Shown here piece after piece: positions 7,792-20,676 of a stretch of DNA of 64,000 nucleotides. The notes beneath the pieces were generated by a model, which had not been told where the DNA came from, did no database searches, and saw only the letters and a list, made by a program, of their open reading frames with translations. The translations under genes were made by a program, and so were the position numbers. This stretch comes from Duganella sp. SG902 (lineage in GTDB: Bacteria > Pseudomonadota > Gammaproteobacteria > Burkholderiales > Burkholderiaceae_D), in NCBI RefSeq assembly GCF_013376005.1, contig NZ_JABMJK010000015.1:62001-126000 (forward strand), given 5' to 3'. The stretch's first letter is position 1; each line of letters starts with the position of its first letter.

Positions 7792-8559
7792 ATGGAATTA
7801 CTCAATAAAACCATTGTCATCACCGGTGCCTGCTCCGGCATCGGCGCCGAAACCGCCCGGCTGGCGCGCGCGCGTGGCGCCACCGTGATCGGCATCGACC
7901 GCAATACCCCTGGCCTGACGCTGGACGGCTTCATCCAGGCCGACCTCGGCAGCGTCGAGGGCATCGACGCTGCCGTGGCCCAGCTGCCGCAGCGCGTGGA
8001 CGCGCTGTGCAACGTGGCCGGCGTGCCCGGCACCGCGCCCGCCGAGCTGGTGGCGCGGGTCAACTACCTGGGGCTGCGCCACTTGACCGAGCGCGTGCTG
8101 GAACGCATGCCGGCCGGTTCGTCGATCGTCAACATCGCCTCCATCCTGGGCGCCGAGTGGCCGCAGCGGCTGGCGCCGCACAAGGAGCTGGCCGCCGTGC
8201 GGGGATTCGAGGCCGGCGCCGGCTGGCTGCGCGACCATCCGGTGCCGCAGGAGACCTGCTACCAGTATTTCAAGGAGGCGCTGCTGGTCTGGACTTACGT
8301 GCAGTCGCAGCCATGGTTTCTGGAGAAGTCGGTGCGCATGAATTGCGTGGCCCCGGGGCCGGTGTTCACGCCCATCCTCGGCGACTTCGTCTCCATGCTG
8401 GGCCAGGAGCGCGTGCAGCGCGATGCCGGCCGCATGAAGCGCCCGGCCTATCCGGACGAGATCGCGCCGGTGGTGGCCTTCCTCTGCTCCGACGCCGCGC
8501 GCTGGATCAGCGGCATCAACATTCCTGTCGATGGAGGGTTGGCGTCCACCTTTATTTAA
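7792..8559 (+). CDS. Coniferyl-alcohol-dehydrogenase-like short-chain dehydrogenase (CalA type)
   Basis: A classical SDR of 255 aa: TGACSGIG nucleotide loop at the N-terminus, NVAG motif (LCNVAGVPGTAP), catalytic Ser in SIVNIASILGAEW and YxxxK in CYQYFKEAL, followed by RMNCVAPGPVFTPIL and the ending SGINIPVDGGLAS. The stretches GVPGTA, SILGAEWP, QYFKEAL and GPVFTPIL strongly recall CalA, the coniferyl alcohol dehydrogenase of eugenol-degrading Pseudomonas. It would oxidise an aromatic allylic or benzylic alcohol to the aldehyde used by the neighbouring dehydrogenase. Second gene of the operon. Confidence 0.88.
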   Translation: MELLNKTIVITGACSGIGAETARLARARGATVIGIDRNTPGLTLDGFIQADLGSVEGIDAAVAQLPQRVDALCNVAGVPGTAPAELVARVNYLGLRHLTERVLERMPAGSSIVNIASILGAEWPQRLAPHKELAAVRGFEAGAGWLRDHPVPQETCYQYFKEALLVWTYVQSQPWFLEKSVRMNCVAPGPVFTPILGDFVSMLGQERVQRDAGRMKRPAYPDEIAPVVAFLCSDAARWISGINIPVDGGLASTFI

Positions 8560-8610
8560 CGCAGCAAGCAGCACCCACCACCCATACCTAAAACTATCCC
8601 TGGGGGAGAC

Positions 8611-10311
8611 ATGAAACAACAACCTGCACTGCGCCTGTTGGCGCTGGCGGTAGCCGCCGCCCTGCCCTGCCACGCGGCCCTGGCGTTCGAATTCGACACC
8701 GGTTCCGACGTCAAGGTCAGCTGGAACAACACCATCAAGTACAGCGCCGCCTACCGCCTCAAGGACGCCGATCCGCGCCTGCTGGCGGGCGGCTATCCCG
8801 GCTACGGCCCGGCCGACTTCACCGGCTACAACCTGGACGACGGCAACCAGAACTTCCGCAACAAGGGCATCGTCTCGAACCGGGTCGACTGGCTGACGGA
8901 GCTCGATGTTGGCACCCGCAACGCCGGCCTGCGCGTCAGCGCCGCCGCCTGGTACGACTCGGTCTACAACGGCAGCAACGACAACGCCTCGCCCGGCAGC
9001 AACGCCGGCGTCCTGACCGGCAACGGCAACCAGCAGTTCACCAAGGGCACGCGCGTGCTGCACGGCCGCAACGCCGAGCTGCTGGACGCCTTCGTCTTCG
9101 GCAAGGGCAGCCTCGGCGAGCTGCCCGGCACCGTGCGGCTGGGCCGCCACACGCTGCAGTACGGCGAGAGCCTGTTCTTCGGCGCCAACGGCATCGCCAA
9201 CGCGCAAGGTCCGGTCGACCTGGTCAAGCTGCTGTCCGTGCCCGGCGCCCAGTTCAAGGAAATCCTGCGTCCGGTGAACCAGCTGTCCGGCCAGCTGCAG
9301 GTGCTGCCGAACGTGTCGATCGGCGCCTACTACCAGTTCGAATGGCGGCCGACGCTGATTCCCGGCGCCGGCAGCTACCTGAGCAGCTACGACGCCGCCG
9401 GTGCCGGCGCCAGCGCCTTCCTGGTCGCGCCCACCAACTCCGGCGCGCCGGCGTTCTACACCCAGCCCGACCGCAAGGCCAGGAATTCCGGCCAGGGCGG
9501 CGCCCAGGTCAAGTTCACGCCGGCCGGCAGCGATATCGAGTTCGGCCTGTACGCGGCGCGCTACCATGACAAGACGCCCTACTTCTACCTCGGCTTCGCG
9601 CCGGCCTTCCCGCCCGGCGCGCCGGCCACGGTGCAGGCGGTGTACGCCGAAGGCATCAAGACCTACGGCGCCAGCGCCAGCACGGTGCTGGGCGGCGTCA
9701 ACGTCGCGGCCGAAGTGTCGGTGCGGCGCAATACGCCGCTGGTCAGCGACCCGACGCCCAACTTCCTGTCGCGCCAGGGCGGCGGCGCGCTGGCCGACAA
9801 CAGCGGCAACCCGGCCTACGCGGTGGGCAACAGCGCCCACGTCAACCTGTCGGCCATCTACGTGCTGCCGACCAACAGCCTGTTCCAGGGCGGCTCGCTG
9901 CTGGGCGAACTGGCGTGGAACCGCCGTACCAGCGTCAGCTTCCAGGGCTCGCTCGATCCCAACACCACGCGTGACGCCACCGCCGTGCGCATGATCTTCG
10001 AGCCGGCCTATTACCAGGTGCTGACCGGGCTGGACCTGACTGTGCCGATCGGCGTCGGCTACAACCTGTCCGGCCGCTCGTCCACCATCTTCAACTTCAA
10101 CGGCGGCAGCGCCCATGGCGGCGATTTCAACATCGGCCTCAGCGGCAGCTATCAGCAGGACTGGAAATTCGGCATCAGCTACGTGCGCTTCCTGGGTGGC
10201 ACCGGCACCTTCCTCAAGAACAACCCGGCCACCAACACGCCGATCCTGAGTTATGCGCAATCGCTGAAAGACCGCAACTACATCTCGCTCAACATCAAAC
10301 GCGCCTTCTGA
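8611..10311 (+). CDS. DUF1302 outer-membrane beta-barrel protein
   Basis: A 566-aa secreted protein with a cleavable signal peptide (MKQQPALRLLALAVAAALPCHAALA|F) and then many short amphipathic strands, GRHTLQYGESLFFGANGIA and the terminal strand ending in Phe (NIKRAF), the usual outer-membrane insertion signal. DUF1302 proteins occur with DUF1329, YCF48-like and RND/MMPL genes in clusters for hydrophobic aromatics and steroids, where an uptake or export channel role is suspected but not proven. A strong TGGGGGAG ribosome site precedes the ATG. Third gene of the operon, 51 bp after the SDR gene. Confidence 0.9.
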   Translation: MKQQPALRLLALAVAAALPCHAALAFEFDTGSDVKVSWNNTIKYSAAYRLKDADPRLLAGGYPGYGPADFTGYNLDDGNQNFRNKGIVSNRVDWLTELDVGTRNAGLRVSAAAWYDSVYNGSNDNASPGSNAGVLTGNGNQQFTKGTRVLHGRNAELLDAFVFGKGSLGELPGTVRLGRHTLQYGESLFFGANGIANAQGPVDLVKLLSVPGAQFKEILRPVNQLSGQLQVLPNVSIGAYYQFEWRPTLIPGAGSYLSSYDAAGAGASAFLVAPTNSGAPAFYTQPDRKARNSGQGGAQVKFTPAGSDIEFGLYAARYHDKTPYFYLGFAPAFPPGAPATVQAVYAEGIKTYGASASTVLGGVNVAAEVSVRRNTPLVSDPTPNFLSRQGGGALADNSGNPAYAVGNSAHVNLSAIYVLPTNSLFQGGSLLGELAWNRRTSVSFQGSLDPNTTRDATAVRMIFEPAYYQVLTGLDLTVPIGVGYNLSGRSSTIFNFNGGSAHGGDFNIGLSGSYQQDWKFGISYVRFLGGTGTFLKNNPATNTPILSYAQSLKDRNYISLNIKRAF

Positions 10312-10325
10312 GAATGGAACACCCT

Positions 10326-11684
10326 ATGAAATCCAACGCACACCTGCTGGCCGGCGCCATCGCCCTGATCCTCACCCACAGCCTGGCCACGGCGGCCGTC
10401 ACCGCCGACGAAGCCGCCGCGCTGAAAACCACGCTGACGCCGCTGGGCGCCGAGAAGGCCGGCAACAAGGATGGCAGCATTCCCGCCTGGGAAGGCGCCT
10501 ACGCCAAGGTGGCGCCCGGCTACAAGCCGGGCGACGCCCGCCCCGACCCGTTCGCCGCCGAGAAGCCGCTGTTCTCCATCACCGGCAAGAACGTCGACCA
10601 GTACGCGGCCAAGCTGTCGGCCGGCACCGTGGCCATGCTGAAGAAGTATCCGGCCTACCGGGTCGACGTGTATCCGACCCACCGCACCGCCGGCGCCCCG
10701 AGCTGGGTGTATGACAACACCTACAAGAACGCCACCCGCGCCAAGACGGTGGATGGCGGCTACGGCGTGGAGGGCGCCTACGGCGGCATTCCATTCCCGA
10801 TTCCGAAGACCGGTTACGAGGCGATCTGGAACCACCGCCTGGCCTGGACCGGCGAGACGGCGATCTACAACACCCGCACCTGGATCGTCACGCCGGACGG
10901 CAAGCGCTCGCTGGCCAACGAGGCCGAGCAGACCGTCATGCGGCCCTACTACTTCAAGGAAGGCAGCCTGGAGAAGATGGAGGGCATGTACCAGTACGGC
11001 CGCCTGATCACGCGCGCGCCGGCCTCCAAGGCCGGCGAAGGGATTCTCGCCCACGACGGCCTGAACGAGGCGTCGCCGCGCGCGCTGTGGCAATACCTGG
11101 TGGGCCAGCGCCGCGTGCGCCGCGCGCCATCGGTGGCTTACGACACGCCGGACTCGGTCACCTCGGGCATCGGCTTCTTCGACGAGGCGTTCATGCTGTT
11201 CGGTCCGATCGACCACCATGAGCTCAAGCTGATCGGCAAGAAGGAGCTGTACATCCCCTACAACAACAACCGCGCGGCCGCCGCCAAGATCGCCGACCTG
11301 GTGGGACCGCAATTCCTCAATCCCGACCTGGTGCGCTGGGAGTTGCACCGCGTGTGGGAGGTGGAAGCCACGGTGGCGCCCGGCAAGCGCCACGTGGTGG
11401 CCAAGCGCCGCTACTACCTGGACGAGGACAGCTGGCAAGTGATCCAGATCGACGGCTACGACGCGCAGGGCCAGATCTGGCGCAGCAACTACACCCTGAC
11501 GCTGCTGGCGCCCGACCTGCCGGCGGTGCTGGGCAGCGTGATGTGGGGCACCTACAACGTCCAGACCGGCGCCTACCTGCTGAACGCCTCGTCGAATGAA
11601 CTGCCGGTGCAGTACAAGCCCATTCCGCGCCTGCCGGTCAGCTACTTCGGTCCCGAGGAACTGGCCAACCAGGGTTCGCGCTAA
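10326..11684 (+). CDS. DUF1329 periplasmic/outer-membrane-associated protein
   Basis: A 452-aa protein with a signal peptide (MKSNAHLLAGAIALILTHSLATAA) and the DUF1329 pattern: LGAEKAGNKDGSIPAWEG near the N-terminus, YPTHRTAGAPSWVYDNTYKNATRAK, AYGGIPFPIP, and a C-terminal HRVWEVEATVAPGKRHVVAKRRYYLDEDSW with alternating strands resembling LolA/LolB-like folds. Partners of DUF1302 proteins in trans-envelope lipid or aromatic handling; biochemical function not established. ATG 10326 has GGAAC about 6 nt upstream; ATG 10314 is an alternative. The TAA overlaps the alternative start of the next gene (TAATG). Confidence 0.9.
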   Translation: MKSNAHLLAGAIALILTHSLATAAVTADEAAALKTTLTPLGAEKAGNKDGSIPAWEGAYAKVAPGYKPGDARPDPFAAEKPLFSITGKNVDQYAAKLSAGTVAMLKKYPAYRVDVYPTHRTAGAPSWVYDNTYKNATRAKTVDGGYGVEGAYGGIPFPIPKTGYEAIWNHRLAWTGETAIYNTRTWIVTPDGKRSLANEAEQTVMRPYYFKEGSLEKMEGMYQYGRLITRAPASKAGEGILAHDGLNEASPRALWQYLVGQRRVRRAPSVAYDTPDSVTSGIGFFDEAFMLFGPIDHHELKLIGKKELYIPYNNNRAAAAKIADLVGPQFLNPDLVRWELHRVWEVEATVAPGKRHVVAKRRYYLDEDSWQVIQIDGYDAQGQIWRSNYTLTLLAPDLPAVLGSVMWGTYNVQTGAYLLNASSNELPVQYKPIPRLPVSYFGPEELANQGSR

Positions 11685-11698
11685 TGCGGAGCGATGCC

Positions 11699-12739
11699 AT
11701 GGCGATCCATAAAACCCTGTTGTTGACGCTGGCCGCGGCCTGGCTGCTGCCAGCCTGGTCGGCGCAGCCGGCGCCGGCGGTGCTGACCAGCCCGGCGATC
11801 CTGTCGGCCAAGGCCGGCGGCGCCGTCATGCTGGCGCTGGCGCAGGCCGGCCCACGGCTGGTGGCGGTGGGCGAGCGCGGCATCGTGCTGCTGTCCGACG
11901 ACAACGGCAACAGCTGGCGGCAGGCGCCGACGCCGGTGCAGGTCAGCCTGGTGGCGGTGCAGTTCGTGACGCCGCGGCTGGGCTGGGCGGTCGGCCACCT
12001 CGGCGTGGTGCTGCACACCAGCGACGGCGGCCACACTTGGCGCAAGCAGTTCGACGGCCTGCAGGCCGCCGACAGCATGGCGCGCGCCGCCAGCACCCCG
12101 GCCGAGAAACGCAACGCCGAGCTGATGCAGGCGGACGGGCCCGACAAGCCCTTCCTCGACCTGTACTTCGCGGACGCCAACAACGGCTACATCGCCGGCG
12201 CCTACAACCTGCTGTTCCGCACCGGCGACGGCGGGCGCAGCTGGCAGCCGTGGCAGCAGCACGTGCCCAATGCGAAAAACCTGCACCTGTACGGCGTGCG
12301 CGCGGCCGGCAACGCGCTCTACCTGGCCGGCGAACAGGGCTCACTGTTCCGTTCGCTCGACCAGGGCGCCACCTTCGAGGCGCTGGCCTCGCCGTACAAG
12401 GGCAGCTATTTCGGCCTGGTGGCCGCGCCCGGCGGCGAGCTGGTCGCCTTCGGCCTGCGCGGCAGCGCCTGGTGGTCCGGCGACCAGGGCCGCAGCTGGA
12501 CGCCGGTGGAGACCGGCCTGCAGCAGGCGCTGACCGCCGGCATCGTGCTGGCCGACGGCCGGCTGGCCCTGCTCAGCCAGGGCGGCGAGGTGCTGATCAG
12601 CGGCGACCACGGCCGCAGCTTCGCGCGCCAGCCCGGCGCCCAGCCGCTGCCGTCCGCCGCGCTGGCGCAGGCGGCCGACGGCGCGCTGGTGGTGGCCGGC
12701 CTGCGCGGCGTCCAGCGCCGGGCTTTACCCAACAACTAG
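11699..12739 (+). CDS. YCF48/BNR-repeat beta-propeller periplasmic protein
   Basis: A protein of about 346 aa with a signal peptide (MAIHKTLLLTLAAAWLLPAWSA) and repeated BNR/YCF48 blades of the form S-x-D-x-G-x-x-W, for example LSDDNGNSWRQ, TSDGGHTWRK, RTGDGGRSWQP, RSLDQGATF, WSGDQGRSWTP and ISGDHGRSF. The family includes the plant photosystem II assembly factor HCF136. In proteobacteria it is a standing neighbour of DUF1329 and RND genes, with a presumed scaffold role. ATG 11699 has GGAG 7 nt upstream; ATG 11684, overlapping the previous stop, would add five residues. Twelve bp separate its stop from the RND fusion gene. Confidence 0.88.
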   Translation: MAIHKTLLLTLAAAWLLPAWSAQPAPAVLTSPAILSAKAGGAVMLALAQAGPRLVAVGERGIVLLSDDNGNSWRQAPTPVQVSLVAVQFVTPRLGWAVGHLGVVLHTSDGGHTWRKQFDGLQAADSMARAASTPAEKRNAELMQADGPDKPFLDLYFADANNGYIAGAYNLLFRTGDGGRSWQPWQQHVPNAKNLHLYGVRAAGNALYLAGEQGSLFRSLDQGATFEALASPYKGSYFGLVAAPGGELVAFGLRGSAWWSGDQGRSWTPVETGLQQALTAGIVLADGRLALLSQGGEVLISGDHGRSFARQPGAQPLPSAALAQAADGALVVAGLRGVQRRALPNN

Positions 12740-12751
12740 GCAGGAATCCTT

Positions 12752-16885
<4,134 letters not shown>

Positions 16886-16942
16886 ACGGGGCCACTGAAA
16901 ATTCTGCTTGGCAAAAAACGGGATGCGCCATAAGCTTGTCTT

Positions 16943-19876
16943 ATGACAACAACATGCTTCAACGCATCTTCCGTTTCGCCTGCGCCGGCCCTCGCCCTCT
17001 TTTGGCGGCTTGCGGTGCTGCTCTTGCTGCCCGTCATGGCGGCGGCGCAGCAGGCGCCGTTGCGCTATTACGGCCAGCAGGACGGCCTGGCCAACCTGGC
17101 GGTCACCGCGCTGGCGCGCGGCCGAGGCGGTCACCTGTGGGTCGGCACCGAGAACGGGGTGTATCGCTACAACGGCGCCAGTTTCCGCCGGTACGCGCAG
17201 GACGAGGGCATGGACGAGCCAGCGGTCACCGCGTTGACGGTGGACCACGAGGACAATCTCTGGGTCTCCAGCTACAACAAACTCTACCTGAAGGTCGGCG
17301 AACGCCTGCGGCCTGTGCTGCACGACGATGGCCAGCAGATCGACAGCTTGCCTTCACAGAACCTGTCGATCGCGCCGGACGGCACCCGCTACCTGGTGAC
17401 GGGCGGCCAGCTGTACACCCTGGGCTTGCGCGATGGCCGTACCCGGGTGCGGCCGGTGTTCGCACAGCCGCAACTGGCGCGGCTGGCGGCGCTGGCCGAC
17501 CTCACCGGGGTGCTGGCGGAAGCCGGCGCCAACTTGTGGCTGGGCTGCGGCGAGGCGCTGTGCCACGCCGGCCCCGGCGGCGTCACGGTGTGGGGCCCGG
17601 CGCAAGGGGTGCCCCGCGGGCGCTGGGACGCCCTGCTGCGCGACCGCGAGGGACGGCTGTGGGCAAGCTCGCAGCGTCGCATCATCGTCCTGGCGCCGGG
17701 CGCACAAAGCTTTGCCGACCGCACACCGGCCGGCGACGTCATGCGCAAGGAGAAGCTGCGGGCGGTGCTGGCCGAAGACCACGAAGGCCGCATTCTCAGC
17801 AACACCGACGACGGCCTGGCGCGCTGGGAGCGCGATCACTGGGTACTTTACGGCCCTGCCAACGGCCTGCGCGCGGCTGGCGGCATCACGGCCGTGCAAT
17901 CGGACGCCGCCGGCGGCCTGTGGCTGGGCTCGCGCGGCCTCGGCCTGGTCAACTGGCTCGGCTATGGCAACTGGGAAAATTGGAGCAGCGCGCAAGGCCT
18001 GCCCAGCGACGTGGCGCTGTCCTTTGTCCGCGACGAGCGCGGCGTGCTGTACGCCGCCACCAGGGAGCGCCCGGCCCGCCTGCTGCCGGGCGCGCGGCGC
18101 TTTGCCGAGGTGCCGGCCGACCACACGGCCGCGCAATGGAGCAGCCTGGCGCTCGACCGCGGCGGCCAGGTGTGGGCCGCCACTTATTCCGGGCTGCTGG
18201 CGCGGCTCGGTCCGCACGGGCCGGCGCGCGTGCACACGCGCGCGCTGTCCGGCGTCAATGCCCTGATGACCGATCCCCAGCAGCGCCTCTGGCTGGCCAC
18301 AGGGGACGGGATCTCGGTACTCGACACGGGCAGCCCCAACCAGGCGGTGCGCGTGCCTGCGGGCCTGCCCAAGCCGGGCGAAGCGGACGCCACACCCGTG
18401 CACGGCCAGTGCCTGGCGCCGGACGGGACGCCGTGGTTCCTGGACGACATCCAGCTGCGGCACTTGGACGCCAACGGTTGGCAGGCGTACGCCGCGCGTC
18501 CGCCGGGAGGCAACGCCCAGTTCTCCGTCCTGGCTTGCTCCGCCGACGGCGCGCTGTGGCTTGCCGACAGCCGCAATCGCCTGTGGCACGCGACCACCGC
18601 CGCCTCCGGCATGCAATTCCGGCCGGTCGACCAGGGACCGCTGGGGGGCGCCCACATCATCGCGCTGTGGGAAGACCGGCGCGGCTGGCTGTGGGTGGGC
18701 ACCGACGCCGGCGTCGCCATCTGGAACCGCCAACACTGGCGCTTCTTCGACCAGAACGACGGCCTGGCCTGGAACGACACCAACGGCAGCGTGTTCTACG
18801 AAGACCGCGACGGCTCGATGTGGATCGCCACCAGCAACGGCGTCTCTCATGTCCTGTATCCGGACCGGTTGTTCGCCACGCAGCCGCTGAGCGTGCGGAT
18901 CGAACAGGCGCGCCACGAAAACGCGGCGCTGGCGCCGGGCCGGCCATGGACCTTGCCTTGGTCCGGCGCGCCGCTGGAGGTGGAACTGGCCAGCCTGCAT
19001 CCGCAGAACCGCAGCGCGCTGCGCTACCACTACCGGATGGCGGGCCTGGAAAGCGGCTGGGCCGAATCGGCCACCCCGCAGCTGCGCTACGCGGCCCTGC
19101 CGCCGGGCGAGTACCAGTTCGAGTATTACGCCACCAACACCTATAGCCACAGCGCCTCGCCGCTGCAGCGGCAGGCGGTGACGGTGCTGCCGCCGTGGTG
19201 GCGTACCACGCCGTTCTACCTGCTGTGCGCGGTGCTGGGCCTGCTGTTGCTGAGCCTGGCCTACCGGCTGCGGGTGCGGCACCTGCTCCAGCGCCAGCTG
19301 CACACCGAGCAACTGGTGCGCGAGCGCACGCGCGAGCTCGAACAGTCGCGCGAGCAACTGCGCCAGCGCGCGCTGAGGGACAGCCTGACCGGCGCCTGGA
19401 ATCGCGGCGCCATCATGGAAATCATCGAGCACGCGCTGGCGCAGGCGCTGGCCCAGAGGCAGCCGCTGCTGCTGGTACTGCTCGACCTGGACCACTTCAA
19501 GCGCATCAACGACAACTACGGCCATGGTGCCGGCGACGCCGTGCTGCGCGAGGCGGTCGCGCGCCTGGGTGCGGCCGTGCGCCAGAGCGACGCGGTGGGC
19601 CGCTACGGCGGCGAGGAATTCCTGGTGGTGTTGCCGGGCCTGAACGAGGCCAACGGCCATGCGCGGGTGGAGGAGCTGCGCCACGCGATCCGCCACGAAC
19701 CGATGCGCATCGACCAACAGCAGGCCATCGCCGTCAGCGGCAGCTTTGGCGCGATGGCCTTCGATCCGATGCGGCCACTGCCCATGGCGCAATTGATCGA
19801 GCTGGCCGACCAGGCGCTGTACCGCGCCAAGGAAAATGGCCGCGACCGCATTGAGTACGGTGCTTTGCCGCCGTGA
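16943..19876 (+). CDS. Two-component-propeller (Y_Y_Y) membrane diguanylate cyclase
   Basis: A 977-aa sensor: signal/anchor (WRLAVLLLLPVMAAAQQ), a long periplasmic region of propeller repeats of the type GLWLGSRGLG, HLWVGTENGVYRYN and WLWVGTDAGVAIWN (about 35-640), a Y_Y_Y domain (about 660-735, ending YAALPPGEYQFEYYATN), one TM helix (PFYLLCAVLGLLLLSLAYRL), a short coiled coil and a GGDEF domain. The active site is intact (RYGGEEF, about residue 889). A c-di-GMP inhibitory I-site RxxD (RQSD) lies five residues upstream, so product-inhibited c-di-GMP synthesis is expected. It starts 57 bp after the RND-esterase stop on the same strand and may sense something linked to that operon, though it may have its own promoter. 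Confidence 0.9.
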   Translation: MTTTCFNASSVSPAPALALFWRLAVLLLLPVMAAAQQAPLRYYGQQDGLANLAVTALARGRGGHLWVGTENGVYRYNGASFRRYAQDEGMDEPAVTALTVDHEDNLWVSSYNKLYLKVGERLRPVLHDDGQQIDSLPSQNLSIAPDGTRYLVTGGQLYTLGLRDGRTRVRPVFAQPQLARLAALADLTGVLAEAGANLWLGCGEALCHAGPGGVTVWGPAQGVPRGRWDALLRDREGRLWASSQRRIIVLAPGAQSFADRTPAGDVMRKEKLRAVLAEDHEGRILSNTDDGLARWERDHWVLYGPANGLRAAGGITAVQSDAAGGLWLGSRGLGLVNWLGYGNWENWSSAQGLPSDVALSFVRDERGVLYAATRERPARLLPGARRFAEVPADHTAAQWSSLALDRGGQVWAATYSGLLARLGPHGPARVHTRALSGVNALMTDPQQRLWLATGDGISVLDTGSPNQAVRVPAGLPKPGEADATPVHGQCLAPDGTPWFLDDIQLRHLDANGWQAYAARPPGGNAQFSVLACSADGALWLADSRNRLWHATTAASGMQFRPVDQGPLGGAHIIALWEDRRGWLWVGTDAGVAIWNRQHWRFFDQNDGLAWNDTNGSVFYEDRDGSMWIATSNGVSHVLYPDRLFATQPLSVRIEQARHENAALAPGRPWTLPWSGAPLEVELASLHPQNRSALRYHYRMAGLESGWAESATPQLRYAALPPGEYQFEYYATNTYSHSASPLQRQAVTVLPPWWRTTPFYLLCAVLGLLLLSLAYRLRVRHLLQRQLHTEQLVRERTRELEQSREQLRQRALRDSLTGAWNRGAIMEIIEHALAQALAQRQPLLLVLLDLDHFKRINDNYGHGAGDAVLREAVARLGAAVRQSDAVGRYGGEEFLVVLPGLNEANGHARVEELRHAIRHEPMRIDQQQAIAVSGSFGAMAFDPMRPLPMAQLIELADQALYRAKENGRDRIEYGALPP

Positions 19877-19888
19877 GGCACAAAGGGC

Positions 19889-20596
19889 TCACTGCCGGCC
19901 TGAAGGAAATTCCTCGTGAAAAAGCTGCTTTAGCGATTGCGCCGTCACCAGCGCATCGCTCCAGACTTCCACCTGGGCCAGGCTCGCCTTGGCCAACTTG
20001 TCGCTGACAACGGGCGGCAATGGCCCGAAACGCCGCACCAATTGCCGTTCCAATATCGCGGTAGCGCCTTCCTTGCGTCCTTGTGCCAGCCCTTGCTCGA
20101 TGCCTCGCTCCATGCCTCGCTCTATGCCTTGCTCGATACCTCGCTCCAGGCCTATCTTGATGCCATCATTGATCAACATTTGCTCCAGTGGGTTAAATAA
20201 CTTCTTCATCCCGCCCTCCTTTGCCAGCCAGATGACTTCCTCCAAGTACCGTCGCTCATATGGCTCAGGCAAGGTCATCATCCAGTTAATCACGTCGAAT
20301 AAAACAATTATGCGCCGCTCTCGCCAACCATGCATGAACAGTAATTGAGTCAAATGGCGCTTGGCCACATACAGCTTGTCGGCATCGTGACGCGCCCGCT
20401 GCGTCAGCGCATGCGCCAGCGTGACCCATGCAATCGGGTTATCCGAGGATTCCAACGCTTCCATATCAGTCACGTAATCGAGCAACTTTGCGGTACCGAA
20501 AGAAAACGTCATCGCTGTGTTATGCATCTGCTCATGGAGACCTTCCGGACGCCAATGTGGATCAGCACCCGCCGCCAGTCGATGCGCGTGCCGAGA
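19889..20596 (-). pseudogene. 5'-truncated Rpn/PDDEXK transposase-like remnant
   Basis: The frame encodes the C-terminal part of the Rpn (recombination-promoting nuclease / 'putative transposase') family: NPIAWVTLAHALTQRARHDADKLYVAKRHL, VINWMMTLPEPYERRYLEEV, and a Lys/Glu-rich tail with GIEQGIERGMERGIEQG repeats. Full members carry about 130 more N-terminal residues with the PD-(D/E)XK nuclease core. Homology continues upstream of the first ATG (20527): translating 20528-20596 gives DPHWRPE followed by the family-like spacing to KLLDY, until a TGA at 20597-20599. So this is a decayed gene missing its nuclease domain, not a short intact one. A 211-codon ORF beginning at 20527 remains open. It lies between the diguanylate cyclase and the acnB terminator. 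Confidence 0.75.
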
Positions 20597-20616
20597 TCAG
20601 GGACCATCCGCGCGGC

Positions 20617-20660
20617 AAAGAAAAAGCCCCAATAAGTTGTCGCCAACTTATTGGGGCCTT
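20617..20660 (-). terminator. Rho-independent terminator of acnB
   Basis: A perfect 14-bp inverted repeat, GCCCCAATAAGTTG (20626-20639) with CAACTTATTGGGGC (20644-20657) and a 4-nt loop. On the minus strand it is followed by TTTTTCTTT. It lies 19 bp beyond the acnB stop and matches the acnB transcript direction. Confidence 0.92.
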
Positions 20661-20676
20661 GTTCAGCTAGCTAGTC

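Noticed and set aside
17000..19000. Apparent internal repeats in the propeller proteins as DNA repeats
   Set aside because: They are protein-level beta-propeller blades (WVGTxxGL type) with divergent DNA, not mobile or tandem DNA repeats.
20060..20180. Short tandem repeats (GIEQG/GMERG) as a CRISPR or minisatellite
   Set aside because: They encode the charged tail common to the Rpn family; units are short, degenerate and lack spacers.
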